Below are positions 15,066 through 23,399 of a stretch of 64,000 nucleotides of DNA, piece by piece; the stretch's first letter is position 1, and each line of letters opens with the position of its first letter. The position numbers and the translations under genes are program-made. The stretch is taken from the NCBI RefSeq assembly GCF_000421545.1, contig NZ_ATXF01000005.1, forward strand, positions 310,001-374,000, given 5' to 3'. The notes below the pieces were generated by a model. The model made no database searches and was not told where the DNA came from. It saw only the letters and a program-made list of their open reading frames with translations. The DNA comes from Agromyces italicus DSM 16388 (GTDB lineage Bacteria > Actinomycetota > Actinomycetes > Actinomycetales > Microbacteriaceae).

Positions 15066-15947
15066 GTGACACAACACGAAGGCGTGACCGACGGCGGCGT
15101 CGCAGCGAACACCCGCACCATCGAGGCATCCGTCGTCACCGATTTCAGCGACCGCATGAGCTACGGCGGCTACCTCGACCTGCCGACCCTGCTCAGCGCG
15201 CAGCGCCCGATCTCGCGACCCGAGCATCACGACGAGCTGCTGTTCATCATCCAGCACCAGACCACCGAGCTGTGGCTGAAGCTGGTGCTGCACGAGCTCG
15301 AGACCGCGCGCGACCTGCTGCGCGCCGACGAGCTCGGCCGGGCGCTCAAGTGCATCGCCCGGGTCAAGCACATCCAGAAGACGCTGACCGAGCAATGGTC
15401 GGTGCTCGCGACGCTGACTCCCGCCGAGTACGCGCAGTTCCGCGGGGTGCTCGGCAACGCGAGCGGGTTCCAGTCGTACCAGTACCGCGCGGTCGAGTTC
15501 GTGCTCGGCAACAAGAACGCGAAGATGCTGCAGGTCTTCGAAGCGGATGCCTCGGCCACGGCCCTGCTGCGCCACGCCCTCGAGTCGCCGAGCCTCTACG
15601 ACGAGTTCCTGCGGCTGCTCGCCCGGGCGGGGTACCCGATCCCCGCGTCGGTGCTCGAACGCGACGTGACCCTCGCGTGGACCTTCACGCCCGAGCTCGT
15701 TCCCGTGTTCGCGCAGATCTACGGCGACACCACCGAGCACTGGTCGGCGTACGAGACCTGCGAGGAGCTCGTCGACCTCGAGGACAATTTCCAGCTCTGG
15801 CGCTTCCGCCACCTGAAGACCGTCGAACGCATCATCGGCTCGAAGCCCGGCACCGGCGGGTCGAGCGGCGCGCCGTTCCTCAAGCGGGCCCTCGAGCTGA
15901 CCTTCTTCCCCGAGCTCTACGCCGTGCGCACAGAAATCCCGGGCTGA
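15066..15947 (+). CDS. kynA: Tryptophan 2,3-dioxygenase
   Basis: Haem enzyme that oxidises L-tryptophan to N-formylkynurenine. The 293-residue chain has family hallmarks: MSYGGYLDLPTLLSAQ, HDELLFIIQHQTTELWLK, the GFQSYQYRAVEF segment, haem-ligand His in LWRFRHLKTVERIIG and the GTGGSSG substrate loop. GTG at 15066 follows a TAGGCT box at 15054-15059 with only 6 nt between, so the message is probably leaderless. It is the first gene of an operon with an amidohydrolase and kynureninase, giving tryptophan to anthranilate plus alanine. Confidence 0.95.
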   Translation: MTQHEGVTDGGVAANTRTIEASVVTDFSDRMSYGGYLDLPTLLSAQRPISRPEHHDELLFIIQHQTTELWLKLVLHELETARDLLRADELGRALKCIARVKHIQKTLTEQWSVLATLTPAEYAQFRGVLGNASGFQSYQYRAVEFVLGNKNAKMLQVFEADASATALLRHALESPSLYDEFLRLLARAGYPIPASVLERDVTLAWTFTPELVPVFAQIYGDTTEHWSAYETCEELVDLEDNFQLWRFRHLKTVERIIGSKPGTGGSSGAPFLKRALELTFFPELYAVRTEIPG

Positions 15948-15971
15948 TCATGCGAGCGATGCGGGCGATGC

Positions 15972-16045
15972 CGTTGCGGGGGTGCTTTCCCGCAAGGCGA
16001 GCCGGATTCCGAGCATGAATGCTGCGGAAATGCACCCCCGGAACG
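15972..16045. repeat. 74-nt hairpin repeat, copy 1
   Basis: Long inverted repeat: CGTTGCGGGGGTGC at the left end, TGCACCCCCGGAACG at the right, with inner arms TTTCCCGCA and TGCGGAAA. A second 74-nt copy lies at 27244-27317 in the opposite orientation. The two share ends and arms but differ in the loop. This copy covers the end of the kynA/amidohydrolase gap and the apparent start codon of the amidohydrolase. Confidence 0.85.
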
Positions 16046-17055
16046 ACGATGAGCTCGGACGGGCTGCCCGGCGGTCGCTGAACGGAGCGCACGCGGGCGA
16101 GGTCGGCATCGTGCTGCCGCCGTTCATCGACCACCATGTGCACGTTCAGCTCACGAGCCCCGACCGGGCGGTCGCCGGCGGCATCGCGGGCGTCGTCGAC
16201 CTCGGCGCGAACCCCTCGGCGGTCGCCGCGCGGGCGGCACGCGACGGGCTGCCGGTGGTGCGCTACGCGGGCGCGTTCCTGACCGCGATCGGCGGGTACC
16301 CGTCCGACCGGGCGTGGCGGCCCGACGGCAGTGTCCGAGAGGTGCCGCAGCTCCCGGCTGCCGGCGAGTCGCGCGACCGGCGCGAGGCCGCGCGCGAGCA
16401 CTCCGCCCTGCCCGGCCCCGTCGAGGCCGCCGTCGACGAGCAGCGCGCGTTCGGGGCATCCGTCGTGAAGGTCGTGCTCAACGCCGACGCGGGCCCGGTA
16501 TTCGACCGCGTGACGCTCGACGCCGTCGTCACCGCCGCGCACGCCCGTGGCCTGCCCGTCGCCGTGCACGCCGAAGGCGCCGGAACCGCGGGCCTCGCGA
16601 TCGACGCGGGCGCCGATGCACTCGTGCACGCGCCGTGGACCGAACGGCTCGACGACGCCCTCGTCGAGCGGGCCGTGGCGGCAGGGCAGGCGTGGATCTC
16701 GACGCTCGCGATCCACGCGCGCGATTTCGGCGAGGGCTCGCCCGAACTCGCGTTCGCGATCGACAACCTCGCCCGTTTCCGCGCCGCCGGAGGCAGGGTG
16801 CTCTACGGCACCGACCTCGGCAACGGCGAGCTGCCCGTCGGAGTGAACACGAACGAGCTCGAACTGCTCGTGCGAGCCGGGCTCGAGGCATCCGACCTCA
16901 TCGAGGCACTGACCGACCCGTGGCCGCTCGCCGCGCGCGACGGCTGGGGTCACGGGGGCGTCGCGACCTTCGTGCCCGGCGAACCCCCCGATTCCCTGCC
17001 GACCTGGCTCGCGAACGCGCGAGTCGTGCCGGCCGACGACCTGGAGCTCCTGTGA
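16015..17055 (+). CDS. Amidohydrolase, candidate N-formylkynurenine formamidase
   Basis: A 346-residue amidohydrolase-superfamily protein lying between kynA and kynU. Metal-site residues are visible: HxH in FIDHHVHVQL, Lys in SVVKVVLNADAG, His in VAVHAEGAG, His in DALVHAPWT and Asp in VLYGTDLGNGE. The pathway step between its neighbours needs an N-formylkynurenine hydrolase and no kynB is seen, so this enzyme may fill it; that is inference. The apparent start ATG and first ten residues lie in a 74-nt repeat, and the usual N-terminal strands of amidohydrolases are short or absent. GTG at 15982 is an alternative start. The stop overlaps kynU (GTGA). Confidence 0.8.
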   Translation: MNAAEMHPRNDDELGRAARRSLNGAHAGEVGIVLPPFIDHHVHVQLTSPDRAVAGGIAGVVDLGANPSAVAARAARDGLPVVRYAGAFLTAIGGYPSDRAWRPDGSVREVPQLPAAGESRDRREAAREHSALPGPVEAAVDEQRAFGASVVKVVLNADAGPVFDRVTLDAVVTAAHARGLPVAVHAEGAGTAGLAIDAGADALVHAPWTERLDDALVERAVAAGQAWISTLAIHARDFGEGSPELAFAIDNLARFRAAGGRVLYGTDLGNGELPVGVNTNELELLVRAGLEASDLIEALTDPWPLAARDGWGHGGVATFVPGEPPDSLPTWLANARVVPADDLELL

Positions 17056-18311
17056 CCCTCGACCCGAACCTCGCCTTCGCCCGCCGAATGGACCGCGCCG
17101 ACGGGCTCGCCCACTACCGCAAGCGCTTCGTCGGCGCCGAAAGCGAGCTCGTCTACTTCGACGGCAACTCGCTCGGGCGCCCCCCGGTGTCGGCGGTCGA
17201 GCGGGTCGAACGGTTCCTCCGCGAAGACTGGGGCGGTCGACTCATCCGCGGCTGGGACGAGTCGTGGCTCGCGATGTCCGGCGAGATCGGCGACCGCATC
17301 GGTCGCGCCCTCATCGAGGCGAAGGCCGGCCAGACGATCATCGGCGACTCGACGACGGTGCTCCTCTACAAACTCGCCCGTGCCGCCGTCGACGCGCAGC
17401 TCGCGCGCGACCCCGCCCGGCACGAGATCGTGATCGACACCGACAACTTCCCGACCGACCGGTACATCGTCGACGGCATCGCGCGCGAGAAGGGCATGCG
17501 GCTGCGCTGGATCGACGTCGACACCTCGTCGGGCGTGACGCCCCAGCAGCTCGCCGAGGCGGCCGGCCCCGAGACGGCACTCGTCGTCGTCTCGCACGTC
17601 GCGTACCGTTCGGCCTACTTGACGGATGCCCCCGAGCTCACCCGCATCGCGCACGACGCGGGCGCGCTCATCCTCTGGGACCTCTGCCACTCGGCCGGAT
17701 CGGTCGAGGTGAAGGCCGACGCCTGGGGCTTCGATCTCGCCGTCGGCTGCACCTACAAGTACCTCAACGGCGGGCCCGGCTCGCCCGCGTTCGCGTACGT
17801 GCGCGAAGACCTGCAGGGCGTGCTCACCCAGCCGATCCAGGGCTGGTGGGGCACGAAGGACATGTTCGCGATGGGTCCCTCGTACGAGCCGGTGCCCGAC
17901 ATCCGCCGCTTCGTGAGCGGCACCGCCCCGATCGTCGGCATGCTCGCCATGGAGGAGACCCTCGCGATGATCGAAGAGGCCGGGATGCCTGCGCTGCGCG
18001 CCAAGTCGGTCGCGTTGACGTCGTTCGCGATCTCGCTCGCCGAGGAGTGGCTCGCCCCGCTCGGGGTGACGCTCGCCTCCCCCGCCGACGCCGAGGAGCG
18101 CGGCGGACACGTCACGCTGCACCACGACTCGATGCGCGAGGTCACCGCCCGGCTCTGGCAGCGCGACGTCATCCCCGACTACCGCGACCCCGGCGGCCTC
18201 CGCATCGGCCTCTCGCCGCTGTCGACGAGTTTCGAAGAGGTGCACCGAGGTCTGGCTGCCACGCGCGAAGTGCTGCGCGAAGTCCTCACCGAGCGGGCGG
18301 GGCTGGCGTAG
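17052..18311 (+). CDS. kynU: Kynureninase
   Basis: PLP enzyme that cleaves kynurenine to anthranilate and alanine. The 419-residue protein has YFDGNSLGRPP at the N-terminus, the Asp/His pocket in LILWDLCHSAGS, the PLP-binding Lys in GCTYKYLNGGPGSPAF, and the C-terminal PDYRDPGGLRIGLSPL region. All are typical. GTG at 17052 overlaps the amidohydrolase stop, so the two are translationally coupled. Length is normal for bacterial KynU. With kynA it supports tryptophan breakdown or supply of anthranilate. Confidence 0.95.
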   Translation: MTLDPNLAFARRMDRADGLAHYRKRFVGAESELVYFDGNSLGRPPVSAVERVERFLREDWGGRLIRGWDESWLAMSGEIGDRIGRALIEAKAGQTIIGDSTTVLLYKLARAAVDAQLARDPARHEIVIDTDNFPTDRYIVDGIAREKGMRLRWIDVDTSSGVTPQQLAEAAGPETALVVVSHVAYRSAYLTDAPELTRIAHDAGALILWDLCHSAGSVEVKADAWGFDLAVGCTYKYLNGGPGSPAFAYVREDLQGVLTQPIQGWWGTKDMFAMGPSYEPVPDIRRFVSGTAPIVGMLAMEETLAMIEEAGMPALRAKSVALTSFAISLAEEWLAPLGVTLASPADAEERGGHVTLHHDSMREVTARLWQRDVIPDYRDPGGLRIGLSPLSTSFEEVHRGLAATREVLREVLTERAGLA

Positions 18312-18365
18312 TCGCACGCCTCTCACCCGTCCCGCCCTGTGCCGCCCCCCGCCGCCCCCCTTGGG

Positions 18366-18442
18366 TTGACAGGACATCTTGGGGTTTACAGGACGAACTC
18401 GTGGGTGACGCGTCCTGCAAAGCGGCAATTGTCCTGTAAACC
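18366..18442. repeat. Nested inverted repeats with TTTACAGGAC motif
   Basis: GGTTTACAGGAC at 18383-18394 pairs exactly with GTCCTGTAAACC at 18431-18442. Variants TTGACAGGAC (from 18366) and GTCCTGCAAA (18412-18421) give a second nested pair. The element fills the gap between kynU and purS and could form a large cruciform or a paired operator. Confidence 0.6.
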
Positions 18443-18528
18443 TCGGCGGGAGGACGAGCGGCGCGCGGCGCGACATCCTCGACTCGAGCGTGTCGACGGC
18501 ACTGCGGAGGAGGCCTGCGCCGGCACGT

Positions 18529-18534
18529 TAGAAT
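18529..18534 (+). promoter_or_regulatory. Putative -10 box of purSQ
   Basis: TAGAAT preceded by GT lies 40 nt upstream of purS and fits the actinobacterial housekeeping -10 consensus. No clear -35 is visible. Confidence 0.45.
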
Positions 18535-18573
18535 CGAGGCATCCACACCCTCGACACCGGACGGAGAACCGCG

Positions 18574-18906
18574 GTGCCCACCATCGTCGTCGACGTGATG
18601 CCCAAGGCCGAACTGCTCGACCCCCAGGGGAAGGCCGTCGCCGGCGCCCTCGCCCGCACCGGCCACACCGCGTTCAGCGGCGTGCGCATCGGCAAGCGCT
18701 TCGAACTGACCATCGACGGGCCCGTCGACGACGCGCTCCGTGCGAACGTGCAGCAGATCGCCGAAGAGATCCTCTCGAACCAGGTCATCGAGGACGTCGT
18801 TGGCATCCACTACGAGGTCACCAACGCCGAGCTCGCCGAAGAGGCCGCCCACGCGGGCTCGACGACGGCCGACGGCTTCGGCGCGCCCGCCGGCGAGACC
18901 CACTGA
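18574..18906 (+). CDS. purS: Phosphoribosylformylglycinamidine synthase subunit PurS
   Basis: PurS bridges PurQ and PurL in the glutamine-dependent FGAM synthase of purine synthesis. The 110-residue protein has the family core [33 protein letters not shown] and [16 protein letters not shown], with a C-terminal extension of about 25 residues beyond the usual 80-85. GTG at 18574 has GGAG about 8 nt upstream. It is followed after 17 nt by purQ. The partner purL is 18 kb away on the same strand. Confidence 0.93.
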   Translation: MPTIVVDVMPKAELLDPQGKAVAGALARTGHTAFSGVRIGKRFELTIDGPVDDALRANVQQIAEEILSNQVIEDVVGIHYEVTNAELAEEAAHAGSTTADGFGAPAGETH

Positions 18907-18923
18907 GCGCCGGGAGCGATCGC

Positions 18924-19622
<699 letters not shown>

Positions 19623-19634
19623 GAGCGAGCGGGC

Positions 19635-20186
19635 TCAGGCGAGCGCCGCAGCACCCGCAGCGGCGCAGACCGCGCCCGAGATCAGTAGGATCGGTCCGCC
19701 GACGATGCCGCACCAGAAGCTGCGCGCCGCGATCGTCAGCGGGGGACGCGTGGCGAACGCGGCGACGATCGTGACGAGCGCACCGGTGACAGCCAGGATC
19801 GGCTGGCCGAACACCCACGCAAGCGGGAGGAAGTGGATGCCCACCACCGCGAGGATCAGCGGGGCGATCAGGTCGGAGCGTCCGCGGCGGGTGGCGAGGA
19901 TCGACAACACGATCATCGCGATCACCTCGACCCAGAACACCACGACGTAGGTGATGAACGCCGGCCCGCCGACCTCGATCGCGGTCGGCGAGCTCCAGTT
20001 GCGGATGGCCCTCGGGATGCTGAGCGCGGCGAGCGCGATTCCGCCGAGCCCGATCACGGCCAGCAACACGCGCCAGATCCAGTGCCGTGGCGGGCGCTCC
20101 TGCGCCCACCCGGCCCAGATGAACGCCGCCACCCCGAAAATCGCTCCGGTCATGAGCAGGTCGCGGGGAAACTCCGGTGTGATCAT
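19635..20186 (-). CDS. Hypothetical multi-span membrane protein
   Basis: A 183-residue protein with about six hydrophobic segments (for example LLMTGAIFGVAAFIWAGW, WRVLLAVIGLGGIALAAL, FITYVVVFWVEVIAMIVLSI, ILAVVGIHFLPLAWVFG). I do not recognise a family with certainty; it resembles small integral membrane proteins of unknown function in actinobacteria. ATG at 20186 has GAGGAGG at good spacing. It is single and convergent with purQ, separated by only 12 bp. Confidence 0.7.
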   Translation of the reverse strand: MITPEFPRDLLMTGAIFGVAAFIWAGWAQERPPRHWIWRVLLAVIGLGGIALAALSIPRAIRNWSSPTAIEVGGPAFITYVVVFWVEVIAMIVLSILATRRGRSDLIAPLILAVVGIHFLPLAWVFGQPILAVTGALVTIVAAFATRPPLTIAARSFWCGIVGGPILLISGAVCAAAGAAALA

Positions 20187-20490
20187 GTCATCCTCCTCGC
20201 TCACCGTACTGGATGGCTCCCAAGCGGGCGGCACGGTCGCGGGACTTCCCGGGTGCGGGCGCCGGCCGGCAGGTCGTGCACGGTCGCGCCCGCGGGCGAT
20301 TCCGCTTCCCCGGTGACACGGCGGCGCGGGTCGAGCGGGCTCTGGCTGCACGCGGAGCCCGGACTTGACGGGGCGAGTCGCCGACTTCCGCTCGAACCCG
20401 TTCACGTTCGGACGATTCGTGACGACTCGACGAAGCGGAGAGGGCGAGCCGAACCCCCGGGCGCACCCGTGCGAACGACATACTGAACGG
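20187..20490. other. Divergent intergenic region, nothing recognised
   Basis: About 300 bases between a membrane-protein gene and a TPR gene read in opposite directions. It should hold both promoters. I see no open frame with coding character, no strong hairpin and no copy of the dispersed repeats. Confidence 0.5.
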
Positions 20491-21006
20491 ATGCCACGCC
20501 CCACGCCGCCCGACTTGCGAGCTCGTCTCGCCGAGATCTTCGCCGCCCGCGACCGCGCCAACATGCGACCGACGATCGAGGCGTTCCTCGGCGTGCTCGC
20601 CGAACACCCGGAGGACCCCGAGGTGCTCTACGAGGTCGGCGGGTCGTACGACACGGCCGGCGAGGAGGAGGTCGCCGCGGGATACTACGAGCGTTCGATC
20701 GACGGCGGGCTCGCCGGCGACGCACTGCGTCGGTGCCTGCTGCAATACGGCAGCACACTGCGCAACCTCGAGCGGTTCGACGACTCACTCGCCGTGTTCG
20801 CACGAGCTCGCGCGGAGTTCCCGGAGTCCGATTCGCTTCGCGTGTTCGAGGCGTTCACGCTGCACGAGTCGGGGCGCAGCGACGCCGCCGTCGCGATGCT
20901 CGTCGAACTCATCGCCGACCGGCTGCCGACCGACGAACTGCGTCGCTACGAGCCGGCGCTCCGCGGCAACGCGGGGTACCTGGCCGAACGCGACGCTCGA
21001 CACTGA
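20491..21006 (+). CDS. Tetratricopeptide-repeat protein
   Basis: A 171-residue, mostly helical protein with TPR-like pairs (EHPEDPEVLYEVGGSYDTAG, then YERSIDGGLAGDALRRCLLQ, LERFDDSLAVFARARAEFPE). It matches a small bacterial TPR family often listed as TPR group 5. Such proteins are scaffolds for protein contacts; the partner is unknown. No signal peptide or membrane segment, so cytoplasmic. ATG at 20491; no strong ribosome site. It stands alone. Confidence 0.75.
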   Translation: MPRPTPPDLRARLAEIFAARDRANMRPTIEAFLGVLAEHPEDPEVLYEVGGSYDTAGEEEVAAGYYERSIDGGLAGDALRRCLLQYGSTLRNLERFDDSLAVFARARAEFPESDSLRVFEAFTLHESGRSDAAVAMLVELIADRLPTDELRRYEPALRGNAGYLAERDARH

Positions 21007-21028
21007 CGCGAGGCATCCAGACGCCCGA

Positions 21029-21077
21029 GTCGCCGAAAGCCGTTCGAAACGGGGCGATTACGAGCGGTTTCGGCGAC
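21029..21077. repeat. 49-nt element with 10-bp terminal inverted repeats
   Basis: GTCGCCGAAA at 21029-21038 is the exact reverse complement of TTTCGGCGAC at 21068-21077. It lies downstream of the TPR gene and of the convergent peptidase gene. It may act as a weak bidirectional terminator or be a small repeat element. Confidence 0.5.
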
Positions 21078-21211
21078 GCGACGGATGCCGTGAGCAGGGC
21101 AGGAACGGCGGGCAGGCCAGGGAGGGCGGGCGCGCCGAGGCACGCCGCACCGACGACGGCGGCCGGCCCCGAAACCGGGACCGGCCGCCGCATCGTGCGT
21201 CAGAGCAGTGC

Positions 21212-22360
21212 CTAGAACGACGCCGGGATCACCCCGCTGTCGGTCTGGTAGGCCGTGACCGGCGCGTGCGGGATCTCGTCCCAGCGGGCCGGGTCCTCCT
21301 GCGCCACCTCACCGGTCGCCATGCCGACGAGCAGCTCCTGCAGCGCGAGCACGTTCTGCTTGATCGACTTGCCGCGCGCCTTCTGGCCGAGGCTGCCGTC
21401 GCTCGTGTTGCCGCTCGTCTCGAAGAAGATCGCCGGGTTGCTGTGGCCCTCGGGGTTCAGCCCGTCGTGGTTCAGCCCGAGCATCATCGCCGAGACCACG
21501 CCGCCCTTGATGTCGATCTCGATGCCGCGGCCGACGTCGTAGCGGTCGATGTTGATGTACCCGTACTTCGAGAGCTCGTCGAAGACGTGCACCTGCATCT
21601 GGCGGGTGAGCATGTCGTAGGCGCCGCCCTCGATGCCGGGCAGCGTTTGCCCGCCGGGCGCGAGCGAGACCCCGAGCGACAGGGTGACCTCGTCGCCGTC
21701 GCCGCGCTCGGTCTTGAGGCCCTGGTGGTGGACGTCGACGGCGAACGCCGGGTCGACCATCGTCCAGTACTCGTAGTAGCCCTCCGACTCGGCGGCCTCG
21801 AACTTGCCGACCCCCCAGTCGCGGTTGAGGTCGATCCGCTTCGCGGTGCCGTCCTGCAGCACCGTGTGGCGGATGTTCAGCTCGGAGCCGTCGGGGTTGT
21901 ACATCGGGATGACGTGGAAGGTGTAGCTGTCGCGCAGCAGTTGCCAGTCGGGCGAGCCGTTGGTGCCGAGCTCCTTCAGCACGGCGAGCAGCGAGTCGGT
22001 GCCGTAGGGCTCGTTGCCGTGGATGCGGCCCTGCAGCCAGACGTTCTCGGGGCCGCTTCCCACGGTCGCGACGTAGAGGTCGCGACCCGACTCGGAGGTG
22101 TTCACCGACGTGCCCGCCTCGGCGAGCGTGAAGGCGTCGAGGCCGAAGCGCGAGGTCTGTTCGAGCTTCTCGAGCTCGGCCACGAGGTCGGCGTAGTCGA
22201 GCATGCTCGACGTGTTGGTGTTGCCGTTCGGCGACGGGAAGTTGGCGTCGGCGAAGGCGGGGGAACTCGTGGCGAGCGGGGCGGCGAGCGCGAGCGCCGC
22301 CGTAGCGGCGAGGGTGATCGAGCGCCGGGTGCGTGGTTGTGATTTCGAGCCGTTGGTCAT
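21212..22360 (-). CDS. Secreted M14-family zinc carboxypeptidase
   Basis: A 382-residue metallopeptidase with a Sec signal peptide (residues about 1-38, charged start then LAATAALALAAPLATSSPAFA). Zinc ligands are the HxxE in GRIHGNEPYG and the later His in AVDVHHQG; the catalytic Glu is in IFFETSGNTS. The IPMYNPDGSE and RIDLNRDWG motifs are typical of M14. The mature enzyme acts outside the cell on peptides or cell-wall fragments. Start ATG at 22360 has AGGAG upstream. Neighbours suggest no pathway. Confidence 0.9.
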   Translation of the reverse strand: MTNGSKSQPRTRRSITLAATAALALAAPLATSSPAFADANFPSPNGNTNTSSMLDYADLVAELEKLEQTSRFGLDAFTLAEAGTSVNTSESGRDLYVATVGSGPENVWLQGRIHGNEPYGTDSLLAVLKELGTNGSPDWQLLRDSYTFHVIPMYNPDGSELNIRHTVLQDGTAKRIDLNRDWGVGKFEAAESEGYYEYWTMVDPAFAVDVHHQGLKTERGDGDEVTLSLGVSLAPGGQTLPGIEGGAYDMLTRQMQVHVFDELSKYGYINIDRYDVGRGIEIDIKGGVVSAMMLGLNHDGLNPEGHSNPAIFFETSGNTSDGSLGQKARGKSIKQNVLALQELLVGMATGEVAQEDPARWDEIPHAPVTAYQTDSGVIPASF

Positions 22361-22576
22361 GTTCTTCTCCTCATCGAGATGGCATGGCGCGAATGCGACA
22401 CGAATCCGAGGGAGTCGGTGCGGCCGTCTCCCCCGAGACGTATGGGCAGCCTATGGAGCGAGGTGGTCGCGACTCAAGAGACGGGCGTCCGGATTGTTGA
22501 ACGATCCCCACCCGTTCGTCCCTGCTTCTCGCGAGCCCTCCCGCAAGCCCCTGGCAGCCGGTACGCTGGACGCCGC

Positions 22577-23296
22577 TCAGCGGTACTCGGGGTTCGCCTC
22601 GAAGCCGAAGTGCTCACCGCGATCCCACTCGGCGCGCACGTTGCCGCCCACGGGGAATCCGCCCGCATCGTTCAGCAGCCGCGCGAGGTGCAGCAGGTTG
22701 TACGTCATGAACGTCGTGTTGCGGTTGGTGAAGTCGTTCTCGGGGCCACCCGATCCGGGGTCGAGATAACTCGGGCCCGGTCCCGCTTCGCCGATCCATC
22801 CGGCGTCGGCACCCGGGGGGATCGAGTACCCGATGTGCTGAAGGCTGTACAGGATGTTCTGCGCGCAGTGCTTGATGCCGTCTTCATTGCCGGTGATGAT
22901 CGCCCCGCCGACCCTGCCGTAGTAGACGTACTGCCCGCGATCGTTCACGAGCGCGCTCATCGCGTAGAGCCGCTCGATGAACTTCTTCGTGATCGAGGAG
23001 TTGTCGCCGAGCCAGATCGGCCCGCCGACCACGAGGATGTCGGCGGCCTCGACGCGCGGCCACACCTCGTCGGGCCAGACATCGACGGGCCATCCGTGTT
23101 CACGCATGTCGGGGTAGACGCCCGTCGCGACGTCGAGGTCGACGAACCGCAACTCGTCGACCTGCACGCGATGCTCGCGCATCAGCGCGGCGCTCGCGTC
23201 GATGAGGCCCTGCGTGTGGCTCACCTCGGGACTTCGCTTCAACGTGCAGTTCACGAAGAGGGCACGGAGGTCTGAGAAGTCCGGCTGCTCGGCCAT
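22577..23296 (-). CDS. Flavodoxin-like NAD(P)H-dependent FMN oxidoreductase
   Basis: A 239-residue protein of the NADPH-dependent FMN reductase/flavodoxin fold. The FMN phosphate loop corresponds to NCTLKRSPEVSHTQ, and GGPIWLGDNSSITKKFIERL and YGRVGGAIITGNEDG supply isoalloxazine contacts. It probably reduces quinones or free flavin in the cytoplasm. ATG at 23296 has no ribosome site; a TAACAT box about 10 nt upstream suggests a short or absent leader. It lies next to catalase, which would suit an oxidative-stress role, but they are not in an obvious operon. Confidence 0.82.
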   Translation of the reverse strand: MAEQPDFSDLRALFVNCTLKRSPEVSHTQGLIDASAALMREHRVQVDELRFVDLDVATGVYPDMREHGWPVDVWPDEVWPRVEAADILVVGGPIWLGDNSSITKKFIERLYAMSALVNDRGQYVYYGRVGGAIITGNEDGIKHCAQNILYSLQHIGYSIPPGADAGWIGEAGPGPSYLDPGSGGPENDFTNRNTTFMTYNLLHLARLLNDAGGFPVGGNVRAEWDRGEHFGFEANPEYR

Positions 23297-23399
23297 GCGC
23301 GCGATGTTACTCGCGTGCCGGCGGCGCCGGCAGAGGCTCGTGGATGCCGCGGGCGGGCCCGGACGCGCCGACGGCGGCATCCGGGCCCGTGAGCACCGA

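Noticed and set aside
16314..18311. One frame covering the amidohydrolase and kynureninase
   Set aside because: Upstream of 17052 the frame is the off-frame shadow of the amidohydrolase; kynureninase begins at the GTG overlapping the amidohydrolase stop.
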